Below are positions 47,818 to 57,505 of a DNA stretch of 64,000 nt, piece after piece. Numbering within the stretch: position 1 is the stretch's first letter; each line of letters opens with the position of its first letter. Source of the stretch: Ampelomyces quisqualis (lineage: Eukaryota > Ascomycota > Dothideomycetes > Pleosporales > Phaeosphaeriaceae); the NCBI GenBank assembly GCA_018398575.1, contig JAGTXZ010000006.1, positions 1,178,001 through 1,242,000 of the forward strand, read 5' to 3'. Under the pieces are notes generated by a model. That model did not search any database. It was not told where the DNA came from and worked only from the letters and a program-made list of their open reading frames with translations. The translations under genes were made by a program, and so were the position numbers.

Positions 47818-49479
47818 ATGGAAGCTATTACGAGTATGTATAAACATATCGCAGTGAATTAAGCAAACGCTGATGGATGCAGACAAGTTCCAGGAAGTCA
47901 TGGGCTCAGTCACGAGCGGACCCTACAGTGGGAAGTACGTTCGCCATCATCACACTCTGGTGTTCATAGAGTGCTAACACTACATTAGATCAGCTCTCCT
48001 GCTCGGCGCGGGCTTCGTGTATGCAATCAGTAACCTCACGATATCAATTGTACTGATGAGACAAGTACACGACCTACTGTCGATGTTCTAGGAAAGTCTG
48101 GCGTCAAGGTCACTGTTGGTATGTGTAGCGTTGATATCTCCACAAACTGTGGCACAGCTAATCACTTGTTTAGCTTGCAGGACCCTCGAGAATGCACAGG
48201 CTTTGGCCAAGGGCATCCCCAATGCCACTGCCATCAGCGTAGGCAGTCTCGACTTTCGTCATTGAACATGTTCTGACATTCGTAGCTCGATGTCAACAAC
48301 GCCGATGCTCTCGATTTGGAGGTTGCTAAAGTTGACGTCGTCATCAGCTTAATCCCCTACACATACCATGCAACCGTCATCAAGTCGGCCATCCGCAAGA
48401 AGAAGAATGTCGTCACAACCTCGTACGTTTCTCCCGCGATGATGGAGCTCGATGCTCAGGCAAAGGAGGCTGGCATCACCGTCATGAACGAAATCGGTGT
48501 AGACCCTGGTGTAGATCATCTGTCGGCTGTCCTCAAGATTGATGAAGTACACAAGGCTGGAGGCAAGATCTTGTCCTTCAAGTCATACTGCGGTGGTCTT
48601 CCAGCACCCGAAAATTCTGACAACCCGCTCGGATACAAGTTTTCTTGGAGCTCGCGCGGCGTTCTTCTTGCGCTCCGGAACCAGGCCAAGTACTACTGGA
48701 ACGGCGAGATCAAGGAGGTTGAAGGCCCTGAGCTGATGGCAGAGGCCAAGCCATACTTCATATACCCAGGATATGCTTTCGTCGCATACCCCAACCGTGA
48801 CTCAACTCCCTACAAGGAGCGGTACAATATTCCCGAAGCTCAGACGATCGTCCGCGGTACTCTGCGATATGGCGGGTTCCCCGAATACATCAAGTGCCTT
48901 GTCGACATTGGCTTCCTTTCAGAGGATCCTAAGGACTTCCTCAAGGAGGGTGAGAAGCGCACTTGGAAAAGCGCTACCGCCAAGATCGTCAGCGCGTCCA
49001 GTGACAAGGATGAGGACATTATCTGGGCAATCAGCTCGCGGACCAAGTTCGCTAGCACCGAAGAGAAAGATCGCATCATCTCCGGGCTCCGCTGGATCGG
49101 CCTTTTGTCTGACGAGCACATTACCCCTCGTGGTAACCCGCTTGATACCCTTTGTGCTACTCTTGAGAAGAAGATGCAGTACGAGGAGGGCGAGCGTGAT
49201 TTCGTCATGCTGCAGCACAGGTTCGAGATTGAGAACAAGGACGGTAGCAAAGAGGTCTGCACATCGACGCTGGCCGAGTACGGTGACCCCAACGGCTACT
49301 CAGCCATGGCCAAGCTTGTGGGTGTACCATGCGCAATCGCCGTTCAGCAAGTGCTTGATGGCACACTGAGCGAGAAGGGTATCTTGGCGCCTATGAGCCC
49401 CGAAATCTGCAGGCCTTTGATGAAGACATTGGAAGACAAGTACAACGTCCGCTTCAAGGAGAAGAGCATTCCTCTATAA
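47818..49479 (+). CDS. LYS9: Saccharopine reductase (saccharopine dehydrogenase, NADP+, L-glutamate-forming)
   Basis: This enzyme makes saccharopine from alpha-aminoadipate semialdehyde and glutamate, the penultimate step of the fungal lysine pathway. Six exons (47818-47833, 47883-47934, 47989-48018, 48066-48118, 48174-48238, 48286-49479) give 469 residues. A Rossmann dinucleotide site starts with SALLLGAGFV joined across an intron to TRPTVDVLGKSGVKVTV, then DVNNADALDLEVAKVDVVISLIP. Conserved catalytic-domain segments include VDPGVDHLSA, SYCGGLPAPENSDNPLGYKFSWSSRG and YGDPNGYSAMAKLVG. The C-terminus ends normally. A tiny 16-base first exon and clustered short 5' introns of 47-55 bases are typical for the gene in ascomycetes. 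Confidence 0.95.
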
Positions 49480-51030
49480 ATGCGATATTTGACGTGCGAG
49501 AAAACGTCTTTGACGGATATCTCCTGTAATCACAAGGATAGATAAAATAGGAGAGTGAGCCATGTGCGCAAACGGCTCAGAAGAGCATACTTTCTTTACC
49601 AACCGATGCAATGCCGACCAAACCTATTGGGCCAAGCTTCGTCGCATACGATACTGAGCACACCCTTGTCATCGCCATCTCTTCAGACTGTATCATAGAA
49701 ATCAGTCGATATGCGGCTTCAAAAACATTTTTCCGGGTGATCGACTGTACTGATGCATCTTGGCCGGAATCTCAAGCAGCCTCTGGTCTGCTGCGATAAT
49801 GGCGTGTGAGCTTGAGCATACAGAGCTGCAAGGCGGTCGACTCATGGTACGGTATATACTCTGTTCGAGGAGAGGATGTTCTTGAAGTACGGTATATGAA
49901 AGCCTGTCGTCGTTCTCAGGCGTGTTGACCCCGTCAGACTAATGATCACCTCAATCAGTGGGGGACAGAGACGATTGGGCGTAAAATGTGACTGGGCAGC
50001 GGCTCAAGGAGTGGTGAGGGGCTCATCAATGTCTTGAATTTACGGAGAGACGGTCCGGTCTCGTCAAGAGGGTTGAAATGTGCATCGTTTGTCCTTGTCG
50101 AAAGCTCGGCTTCGAAGCTCAATGTCTCAGTATGGCTATGTTTGGGCAGCCATAACGCGCGCCGTAAGCTAGACGTTATCAGTAGCGGCCAAGCACGATG
50201 AAATACACAGTACACATTTGATGGGAGTTCAGACCCTTTGTCGTTGTCACACAAGCCGCTTATGTCTCCTATGTGCCACGCCGAATGAATAGTTAAGCAA
50301 ACGTATCAGCGTAAGCAATTTTTTAGGCCTACAACGTGTTTTTTACATACAATCAGCAATTTACCTCTGCCAAGCAAAATTGCTAGCAATTTGCTTATAA
50401 ATTGCTTATGCCAAGGGATATCTTTCATAGGGGAAGACTAAAAAGTTGGCGACTTAGCCTTTTTAGGGGAGTGTTACGTGTCTTCTTAGCTGCTAAGCTC
50501 CCCTTACTAACGTTTGGTATAAGCACACACATTGGCGTAAGCAATTTTACCTGGTGAGACCCACAATTGCTTATTTGGAGGTTTTACTGTAGCTCATCGA
50601 CTAGCCTTGCGCTAAACTCTTAGCGGCGATAATGATCTTCGCGTCAGCTTGCACACCGTTCATCGATTGCTCTCTAGCCTGGTGTTTTAACTCTTGTATC
50701 GAGAGCTTACCGTAATACCCGTCCCACGGAGACTAAGCAGAGGCGTGTCGTTCGTGAGCAATGGTCTTGATCAGACTGCCAAGCAATTTTTTCAACCAAT
50801 GACTCGCTTGCAAGAGCCTCTACACTAGATTAGCGTGGCTCTTGCTTACGCTACTCTACGGTAGTACACCGCTATCTCGGTGCGATTCCTAACAGACACA
50901 ATGGCTTCATTAAACATTGTGGAGAAGTGTCACGTCGCGCGTCTATAGTTCAGAATATAAGCATCACGCATAGTCACTCTGTAAAAAAACATCGGCTCTT
51001 TTCCAACAGAAGGCCTGAGTAATCGCCAGC
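49480..51030. other. Intergenic with a MITE-like element
   Basis: 1.55 kb between LYS9 and the esterase gene. The element at 50354-50589 is listed separately. Elsewhere I see no gene; the small plus frame at 49611-49799 has no domain. Confidence 0.5.
50354..50589. mobile_element. Short inverted-repeat element (MITE-like, possibly pogo/Tc1-type relic)
   Basis: A near-perfect inverted repeat pairs TAAATTGCTTATGCCAA (near 50398-50413) with TTGGCGTAAGCAATTTT (near 50532-50548). Outside it both arms continue as imperfect inverted sequence. The right end reads ...TTTGGAGGTTTTACTG followed by TA, and the left begins CAG...TTTACCTC. CAG...ACCTC ends flanked by TA recall pogo/Tigger-like terminal repeats. 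Size is about 236 bases, there is no coding capacity, and a loose copy of the inner motif (GCGTAAGCAATTTTTTAGG) sits just outside at 50310-50328. Classification is by eye; no transposase is nearby. Confidence 0.55.
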
Positions 51031-52020
51031 ATGAAATCCATTCTAGCCACCACCACTGTGTTCAGCCTCACAGCTCTTCAAAGTCTAGCGTATCCGTACA
51101 GCGTCGCCAAATCAGGATGCAACGCGCCTCTACCAGCCGATGCAAAGCCAGGCGATTCAGTGGATCTTAAGCTTCCTAGCTCAAGTGGTGTCTCGCCTCG
51201 CAACTATCGACTACACCTTCCGGCGGGATATGATGGGACCAAGAAACTGCCTCTCGTCCTCTCGTTCCATGGTCGTACGCGGTCTGCGAAGGACCAAGAA
51301 GAGCTGAGCCGCTTCAACGAAGCCTACGGCTTTGAGGGGGTCTCTGTGTACCCCCAGGGCGTGACTGGCGCAAAGACACCACAATGGGAAGGCGACCCAG
51401 ATGCGCCGGCGGATATCAGCGACGTCAAATTCACCCTCGAACTCATCAACCACCTAGAAGAAACATATTGCATCGATTCCTCGCGCATTTACGCAGCCGG
51501 AAAATCCAACGGCGGCGGCTTCACCGGCCTCCTAGCTTGCGATCCCACCGCTTCAAAACGCATCGCTGCGTTCGCACCCGTATCCGGAGCTTTCTACCTC
51601 AACACCGTCACGCAACAACTTCCCGACTGCAAGCCCGGCCGCCTTCCCATTCCAATCATGGAGTTCCACGGCTTGATGGACAGCACGATTAAATATACTG
51701 GCGGCATCAACAATCGCAGTAACGCGAAATCAGCAGATATCATGACGTATGTGGACATGTGGGCAAAGAGAGACGGCTTCGCAATCGATGCAAACAAGAC
51801 GAGCACATTGTGCGACGCGCCAGAAGCATCCAAACAAGTCACAAAGTATGACTGGGGCAGCGAAACGGTCGTGCACTACGCATACAAGAACCTTGAGCAC
51901 GATTGGCCCAGTTCAACTCCGAACGGAGACACTAAAGATAAATTGACATGTAAAGAAGCTGAAGCAACGAGTTTGATTCTAGCGTGGTTCAAGACGTGGA
52001 CGCTGGAGGGCAGGGCTTGA
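51031..52020 (+). CDS. Secreted CE1-type esterase (feruloyl esterase C / PHB-depolymerase-like)
   Basis: The 329-residue single-exon protein has a signal peptide (MKSILATTTVFSLTALQSLA) and an alpha/beta-hydrolase fold of the CE1/feruloyl-esterase type. Such enzymes release ferulate or related phenolic acids from plant cell-wall polysaccharide. The oxyanion region LPLVLSFHGRTRSAKDQ is followed by the nucleophile elbow AAGKSNGGGFT (Gly-Lys-Ser-Asn-Gly), the Asp loop EFHGLMDSTIKY and the catalytic-type His in LEHDWPSS near the end. Cys residues (CNAP, CIDSS, CDP, PDC, LCDAP, CKEAE) could form disulfides. Substrate is inferred. It looks like an accessory plant-degrading gene, unlike the housekeeping genes to its left. 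Confidence 0.85.
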   Translation: MKSILATTTVFSLTALQSLAYPYSVAKSGCNAPLPADAKPGDSVDLKLPSSSGVSPRNYRLHLPAGYDGTKKLPLVLSFHGRTRSAKDQEELSRFNEAYGFEGVSVYPQGVTGAKTPQWEGDPDAPADISDVKFTLELINHLEETYCIDSSRIYAAGKSNGGGFTGLLACDPTASKRIAAFAPVSGAFYLNTVTQQLPDCKPGRLPIPIMEFHGLMDSTIKYTGGINNRSNAKSADIMTYVDMWAKRDGFAIDANKTSTLCDAPEASKQVTKYDWGSETVVHYAYKNLEHDWPSSTPNGDTKDKLTCKEAEATSLILAWFKTWTLEGRA

Positions 52021-52124
52021 GTGTCATTTGCTATAGCTATCCTAGGTAATGATGCATTAAGCATGCAGGGGTGTACATTATATCTTGCGAAATTATTAAC
52101 GATGAACAATCCTAAATACATGTT

Positions 52125-53532
52125 TCACAGTCGTGAATTACTCACTTTCTGAACTGCTTTGTACATTCCTTCTTCGAATTGTCGGGTCAAAGACGCGCAT
52201 TTCGCATCGCCTGGAGGTAGGACTTGGCCGGCGTATAAGCCACAGAGACCGGATTTGCGATCGATCCACTGGAAATGGCATTAGCACGCATATATATGGC
52301 TCTTCATGAAATGCGCATGTGCGACGACAACATACCCAAATCAAGTTGGGTAAGCCACCCCAAAGCATGGTGCCGGACTTCTTGCCGTCGTCCAAATCGC
52401 CCATGACGAGGATGCCGCCGAGACCCCAATTTTTCTCGACGTGTTTGGGTGTGCCGCCCATGGCGTTATTTGTCTGTTCCAAAGGTTATGAGTAGGACTG
52501 GTCAACGAACCTGTAGCCAGCTTTTGCAAACTAAACTTACCATATCATCCTGCAACCCCACATTCAGCATCACTCGACTCCCCTCGCCCAACTGCGGTTT
52601 GAAGAATTCTTCCACCGTCTTCTTCTTCAAAATCTCCTCATTCTCATCGGCCGTTAAAACAGCCTGCAGCACCTTCAAATACTCCTCCGCACTAGTGAAA
52701 CTCCCCTGCCCGCCCATACAATCAGCGACTTCATTCCCGTCGCCATCTTGGTACGGCATGCGGCCATGCGTGTGCTGGACTTTTCCTTCTTCGTTGCGGA
52801 TGCTCATGTCCGCAAGTTGGTGTTTCAAATCCGGCCGTCTGGAAAGGTGGAAAGTCATGTCCTTGATGCCAAGGGGTTCCCAGAGATTGGCTTTCATGTA
52901 TTCTTCAAGCGACTTGCCGCTGATGCGCTCGACGAGGAGGCCAGCGTAGTCGATTGATGGGCCGTATGCCCAGCTCTCACCGGGCTCGGCGACGAGCGGT
53001 GCGTCGAAGCGTTCGAGGAGCTTTCCGCTGCTGTTGGGTTGGCGCTTGTGGTATGCCAACCAGGCAGTTAACTTCGGATGTGTGGTGTCGTAGCTGAGGC
53101 CGGAGGAGTGGGTGAGGAGATGGCGCAGCGTCATGGGAACAGTGTGTTTTTCTTCAATGGGCTTTCCTGTGCCGTCTTCGATTGTTTTGACGACGGTGAA
53201 TGCTTCGAGTTCTGGGATGTGTTTGTAGATTGGCTCATCAAGTGAGACTAGGCCTTGCTCGACGAGCTGCATGGCACAAATGGAGGTCATAAGCTTGGTG
53301 CATGATGCTACCCACATGATGGTGTCAAGGCCGAGAGGCTTAGCACTGCCCTCTTTCATTGAAGTGGTACCAAAAGCTTTGGAGTACTTGAACGAACCTT
53401 TGAAAAGCGTCAGCATACTCATGGAAAGAATAACACGAGCATTGTACCATCACGGTTTCTTGACACCAGAGTGCACCCGGGAATTTCTTGCACGGCTATG
53501 GCATCATTGATTGCACTTTCGAAGTCGTCCAT
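52125..53532 (-). CDS. Beta-lactamase-fold esterase/transesterase (class C/LovD-like)
   Basis: The serine beta-lactamase/penicillin-binding fold is used in fungi by LovD-type acyltransferases and esterases. Minus-strand exons 53532-53448, 53397-52541, 52473-52336 and 52268-52125 give 407 residues. The nucleophile motif is in WVASCTKLMTSI (Ser-X-X-Lys), followed by LDEPIYKHIPEL, a catalytic-type Tyr in GESWAYGPSIDYAG, and the C-terminal GGILVMGDL then GTMLWGGLPNLIWWIDRKSGLCG. Starting at the ATG at 53532 gives MDDFESAINDAIAVQEIPGCTLVSRNRDGSFKYSKAFG, the normal N-terminus of this family. No signal peptide is seen. No polyketide or other biosynthetic genes lie nearby, so a specific acyl substrate cannot be named. 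Confidence 0.88.
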
Positions 53533-54130
53533 GGCGTTGTGTTGGAATGTGTAAAACTTTCTGGCTCCAAATAAGTTGATGTTCTTCAAGTCTGGGAGGG
53601 GATCTGTACCTTTGATATGATTATTCGGTGGGTCAGAGCCGTGTCAGAATCAAGTCAGAGAACAATCAGGTCAGACAAGGCAACAGCAATTCACAGAAAG
53701 CCTCGGACAAAAGCGCGGCCGAATCGAACAACGGTAAATCGTGTCTAGAGCATGAACAATAGATCGCTTACAGCTTGACAGCATTGTCTCTTGTGTATCG
53801 AGATACATTCGTGCCTCGGTCCACTACCGGTAAGGCGGGGTGGTTCATCTACGGACCAAAAGCGGGCTAGAAGCACCTCACTACTCCATGCAAAGCTACG
53901 AGTAATCTTTTACTGCTCAAAATTTAATTCGCCTAGAAACACCTCCCCGCTTCAATTTGCGACCATCGGTGTTGGTGTGGTGGTCGTTGAGTGTTACATG
54001 TGAGCGAGTCGTCGACAAGACATCGAGTGTGTCAACAACAGCTGGGGTCGTCTCCTTCAAATACTGCCCAGACCAGCACAACACATATTAATTTCGCAAT
54101 AATGGACAATACTGAAATATTCCAATCGTT
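53533..54130. other. Intergenic
   Basis: About 600 bases. It contains the promoter of the beta-lactamase-fold gene and the 3' end of the gene at 54131-56196. No gene recognised. Confidence 0.5.
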
Positions 54131-56196
54131 TCATTCTGGGTCTGACTCGCCAATCCCAGAATCATCGGCAAAACTGTGAGCGTCAGTCCGACATCATCAA
54201 CTCCGTCGCTAGGCAAACTTACTCGTGAGTAAGAACAAAGCCTGGAGACGACTTCATAGCCCACGCAACTATCATGAAACAATCCGGTAGATGATGCAGG
54301 TTCGTATCGCTCTTGTAGTCGTCTTCGTTTCGAATAAAGTCCGCCATGCCTTGAAGCTGATCCAAAGTATCCTCGGGCTCTGGTTCGGGTGCAAGACCCT
54401 GATGAGTAGTCCATGGACCAGGATCAAAGCGTTGGACACTTTCCGTTAGATTTCGATAGTCTAGAATTGTGAGCTTCTCCAAGGGCTTGAAGTCTGTGAT
54501 TAAATTAGCTATCGTGTAGGCTGAGCGGGGGTCATGATCACTCACTCCCGACAAAGCAGTTCAGTTTGTGGCCCGTCTCTTCACCGCAATCCATACATGC
54601 CAGACCAGGGAACATGTCATCAGTTGTAGGTGACAATGCAGGCTGGTCCTGGCATGACCACTGTATTTTGGCCCAAACATCGTTGCCTTTCTGTCTCTTG
54701 TCCTTCCGCAGTTCCTGGGCAGTGAACTCCAGTCGGCGTTTGGGCGATGAAGTATTTTGATGCTCTGTATGAGCTACGTCTGACCTCTGGTAGGCATTGT
54801 TTGGGACGTTGTCTATCGTGCGCGAATCCTTGGCGACCATCGTGTGTGTCGAAGACTCTTGCATGATGGCGCCGGGTACGTTGAGGCCGCTGACTGGAGT
54901 AGTCGCGGTATCCATGTCATATGTGTCCATTTCCGTTATTGTATGAAATGAGCCCGGAGAAGGGCTGGGAGACTGGATGCCTTCGACATTCCGAGAAGAA
55001 GCAGGCGATACGTTGGCAGAATTCACACCTTGCTTTGTTCTTGCCTGTGGAGGCGTCACAAATGATGCCGAGTTGTGTAGCTGCTGCGAAGTGGGAAATT
55101 TCACTCGTTCAAACTTTCCAGGACTACTGCCGCCCTGAATTCGCCACGACTGCGGTGCCTGCTGCGTTGACTGCGCAGGGAAAGCAGGATCCAACCTCTG
55201 ATTTTGGCCAATTTGCGCAGGCGGCGACTCCCCCATGGCTACAGGTCGAGCCTTCCTACCGTTCTCAACCACTTCAACTTGGGATCTACCATCATTTGAT
55301 GGTCGGTTTGCTTCGAAGGGCGTACCATGAGGTTGCCCAACCAGAGTCTTTGTGCTGCTTCGAGCTTGCGCAACGAAAGGCGAGAATGGTGTTGGGAAGC
55401 TTCTCTGGGAATATTGCACGTTTTGATCTTGGTGAGATTGTGTTTGGTACCGAGGCAATAGCGACGACTGCTGTGGTGATGGATGCTCGGATACTGTGGG
55501 AGGTGGCGTGAGAGTTGTTGGAGTAATCGGAGTCTGATCTGCTCCCACCGTGCTTGCTGCGTTGTTCGTGGCTATTTGTCCACGTGATAATAACTTTGTG
55601 GTCTGTAAGGGATGGTGCCTGGAGGATGATTGCTTTGAAGCTGCCGCTTCGACGGCTGGCGACGTTCCTTTCGCGCTGTGGATGTGAGAAGATGGTGTCC
55701 CGTCATGCATCCTGTCTGCAGCATTTTGCGTCCCTGGTGCCTCTGGGAGGCGCTTGGTGTCCCAATATTCTCGCATTCGAGGGTGCACAGGATATAGTGG
55801 TACCTGGTTCCGGAAGGACAATGGTTTGCCCAAGAAACGTCGCATGTCGTATATTTCTCTCAAATGCTGACCTGCGAACCCGCCGATAGTACCCTTGAGG
55901 ACAGTATCAATTTGGCCTGGTATCCAACGCAAATTAATGTCCTCGTGCGTGCCGTCACCGCGGTCGACAGCACGGAGGAGGTCTTCCGGTGTTCGTAGTC
56001 CTCGAAAATACGCAAGATGTTCGTCCTGTAGTGAGTTGAAGCGCCAGTACCCGTTTCGCAGATGCGAGTCGTCTGGCCTGCGGACAAAGTTTGTGAACTT
56101 GCCGTGTCGGTCTGTCACGATGCCGTAATATGCAGAATGGTATTTGAGAGATGGAGCGCCGCCCGAAACATTCTGGGGGTGAGGGTGTGTGTTCAT
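54131..56196 (-). CDS. Unrecognised 654-residue protein
   Basis: I do not recognise the family. Minus-strand exons 56196-54546, 54493-54223 and 54173-54131 give 654 residues, with 52- and 49-base introns. The last donor is a perfect GTAAGT just before an apparent stop, so the real C-terminus is the small acidic exon FADDSGIGESDPE. The N-terminal 150 residues look structured (LKYHSAYYGIVTDRHGKFTNFVRRPDD, then IYDMRRFLGKPLSFRNQVPLYPVHPRMREYWDTKRLPEAP). Residues about 160-500 are Ser/Thr/Gln/Pro-rich and probably disordered. Near residue 535 a Cys-rich patch (ACMDCGEETGHKLNCF) could bind metal, and a helical acidic segment follows (LDQLQGMADFIRNEDDYKSD). Likely nuclear or cytosolic; taxonomically restricted is my inference. 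Confidence 0.75.
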
Positions 56197-57505
56197 GGTG
56201 GAGCAACGCGATATACAGTTGAGTTGAGTGGGATGACAAGGTGCATACGATGTAGAGTGAGTGTTCTGGAGATGAGAGGTGAGCAGCGGTTGTTACGAGC
56301 TAACGTGGTGGCTGGTAATTGTTGAATAGGAAGCAATGAACGTGGGAAATAGCAGCTGAAGTGAGTAACCATCTGCATGTAATACGTTGTGATTCACTCT
56401 CGAACGCCTACACGATCGGAGATCTACTGATCTGGAACGTGGTTCTGTGGGGCGTTCTATTGTGCTTCATTCTGAGAAAATTTCTTCGCGCCCGGTCTTC
56501 ACCGCAACGACGATCCAAAGCAGCAAACCGGCCTTGTGCGCGCATTTGTGTTTCGCACCGCGAGGCGTTATATCGAGGATGGCTCTTTGCGATAGCAATT
56601 GCCATGTTGGTTGTACTCGTACAATTCTCGGACCTTGTCAGCGTGGATGAATGCGCAACAACCTGTTCGAAAAAGATCGCCATGGATTGCGGGAGAGCCG
56701 GTCGCGAACCTGCTAATCTGTACTCACGAGACGTTGCACGGAAACCAGACAAGATAATTTTAGACTGATCAAGAGGCTACGTCGTGATGTCGCATAGAAG
56801 GGAACCAAGACGCGATCTGAGGTTCGTCGCGCGTTACGTCATCGCGGCTTTTTTGGCGTTGACAGCCAGATTTCCTCCGTCACAAGATGAAGGATCAGTC
56901 CGCTGTTCATGTGGATGGAGACACATCCTCAGTGTGAAACCAAGCGTAGAACAAGGTATTTTCATAAGACCAATTTCTGTATGTCACATTCATGTTCTTG
57001 TCGCCGGCTCTCTCGACACCTCAATCTGTGCCGGAACCGCAGGCAGCTTCGCCACCTTGCCATCAACCATATCACCCTCGTTCAGCCAGTCAATGCTCAT
57101 TCCCGAATCCCCGCATACAGGATGCACATGTCTGCAAACTCCACCACTACGCCAATGTGGGACCATAACTTCACTGCGCCACTACACGCAAGACATGTAG
57201 CAAAGAGCAAAGTTGAGGGATTTCAAATCATATTTTGTTAAAGTCAACGAAGCTGACGCGCAGCCCAAGCTTGTCATATACAAGCGTAAACTATATCAAC
57301 CCATGCCATCCTAATCCTGTCGCGCAGCTGTCGCGATTCGCAAGTCTCTGAGATAATCAACTCCATCACTAGCATGTCTGTCCATGAAAATCTCGCCACT
57401 CATAAATGCCTTGTGTGTGTCCGTCTTCCGGTCGCGCACGTATGCCTCATTCCTGTGCGCCGTCGTTCATGCCGTAGTCCTTCTCATCCTTTCGACAGTC
57501 GAGCC
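56197..57505. other. Intergenic with an unproven membrane-like frame
   Basis: A plus frame at 56361-56768 encodes two hydrophobic segments (DLLIWNVVLWGVLLCFIL and WLFAIAIAMLVVLVQF) but has no ATG at its beginning and no clear splice partner. The rest shows nothing. No gene is called. Confidence 0.4.

Noticed and set aside
56361..56768. Two-helix membrane-like plus frame
   Set aside because: Begins with GTG rather than ATG, no upstream exon with a good donor, and the usable internal ATG would leave only a fragment.
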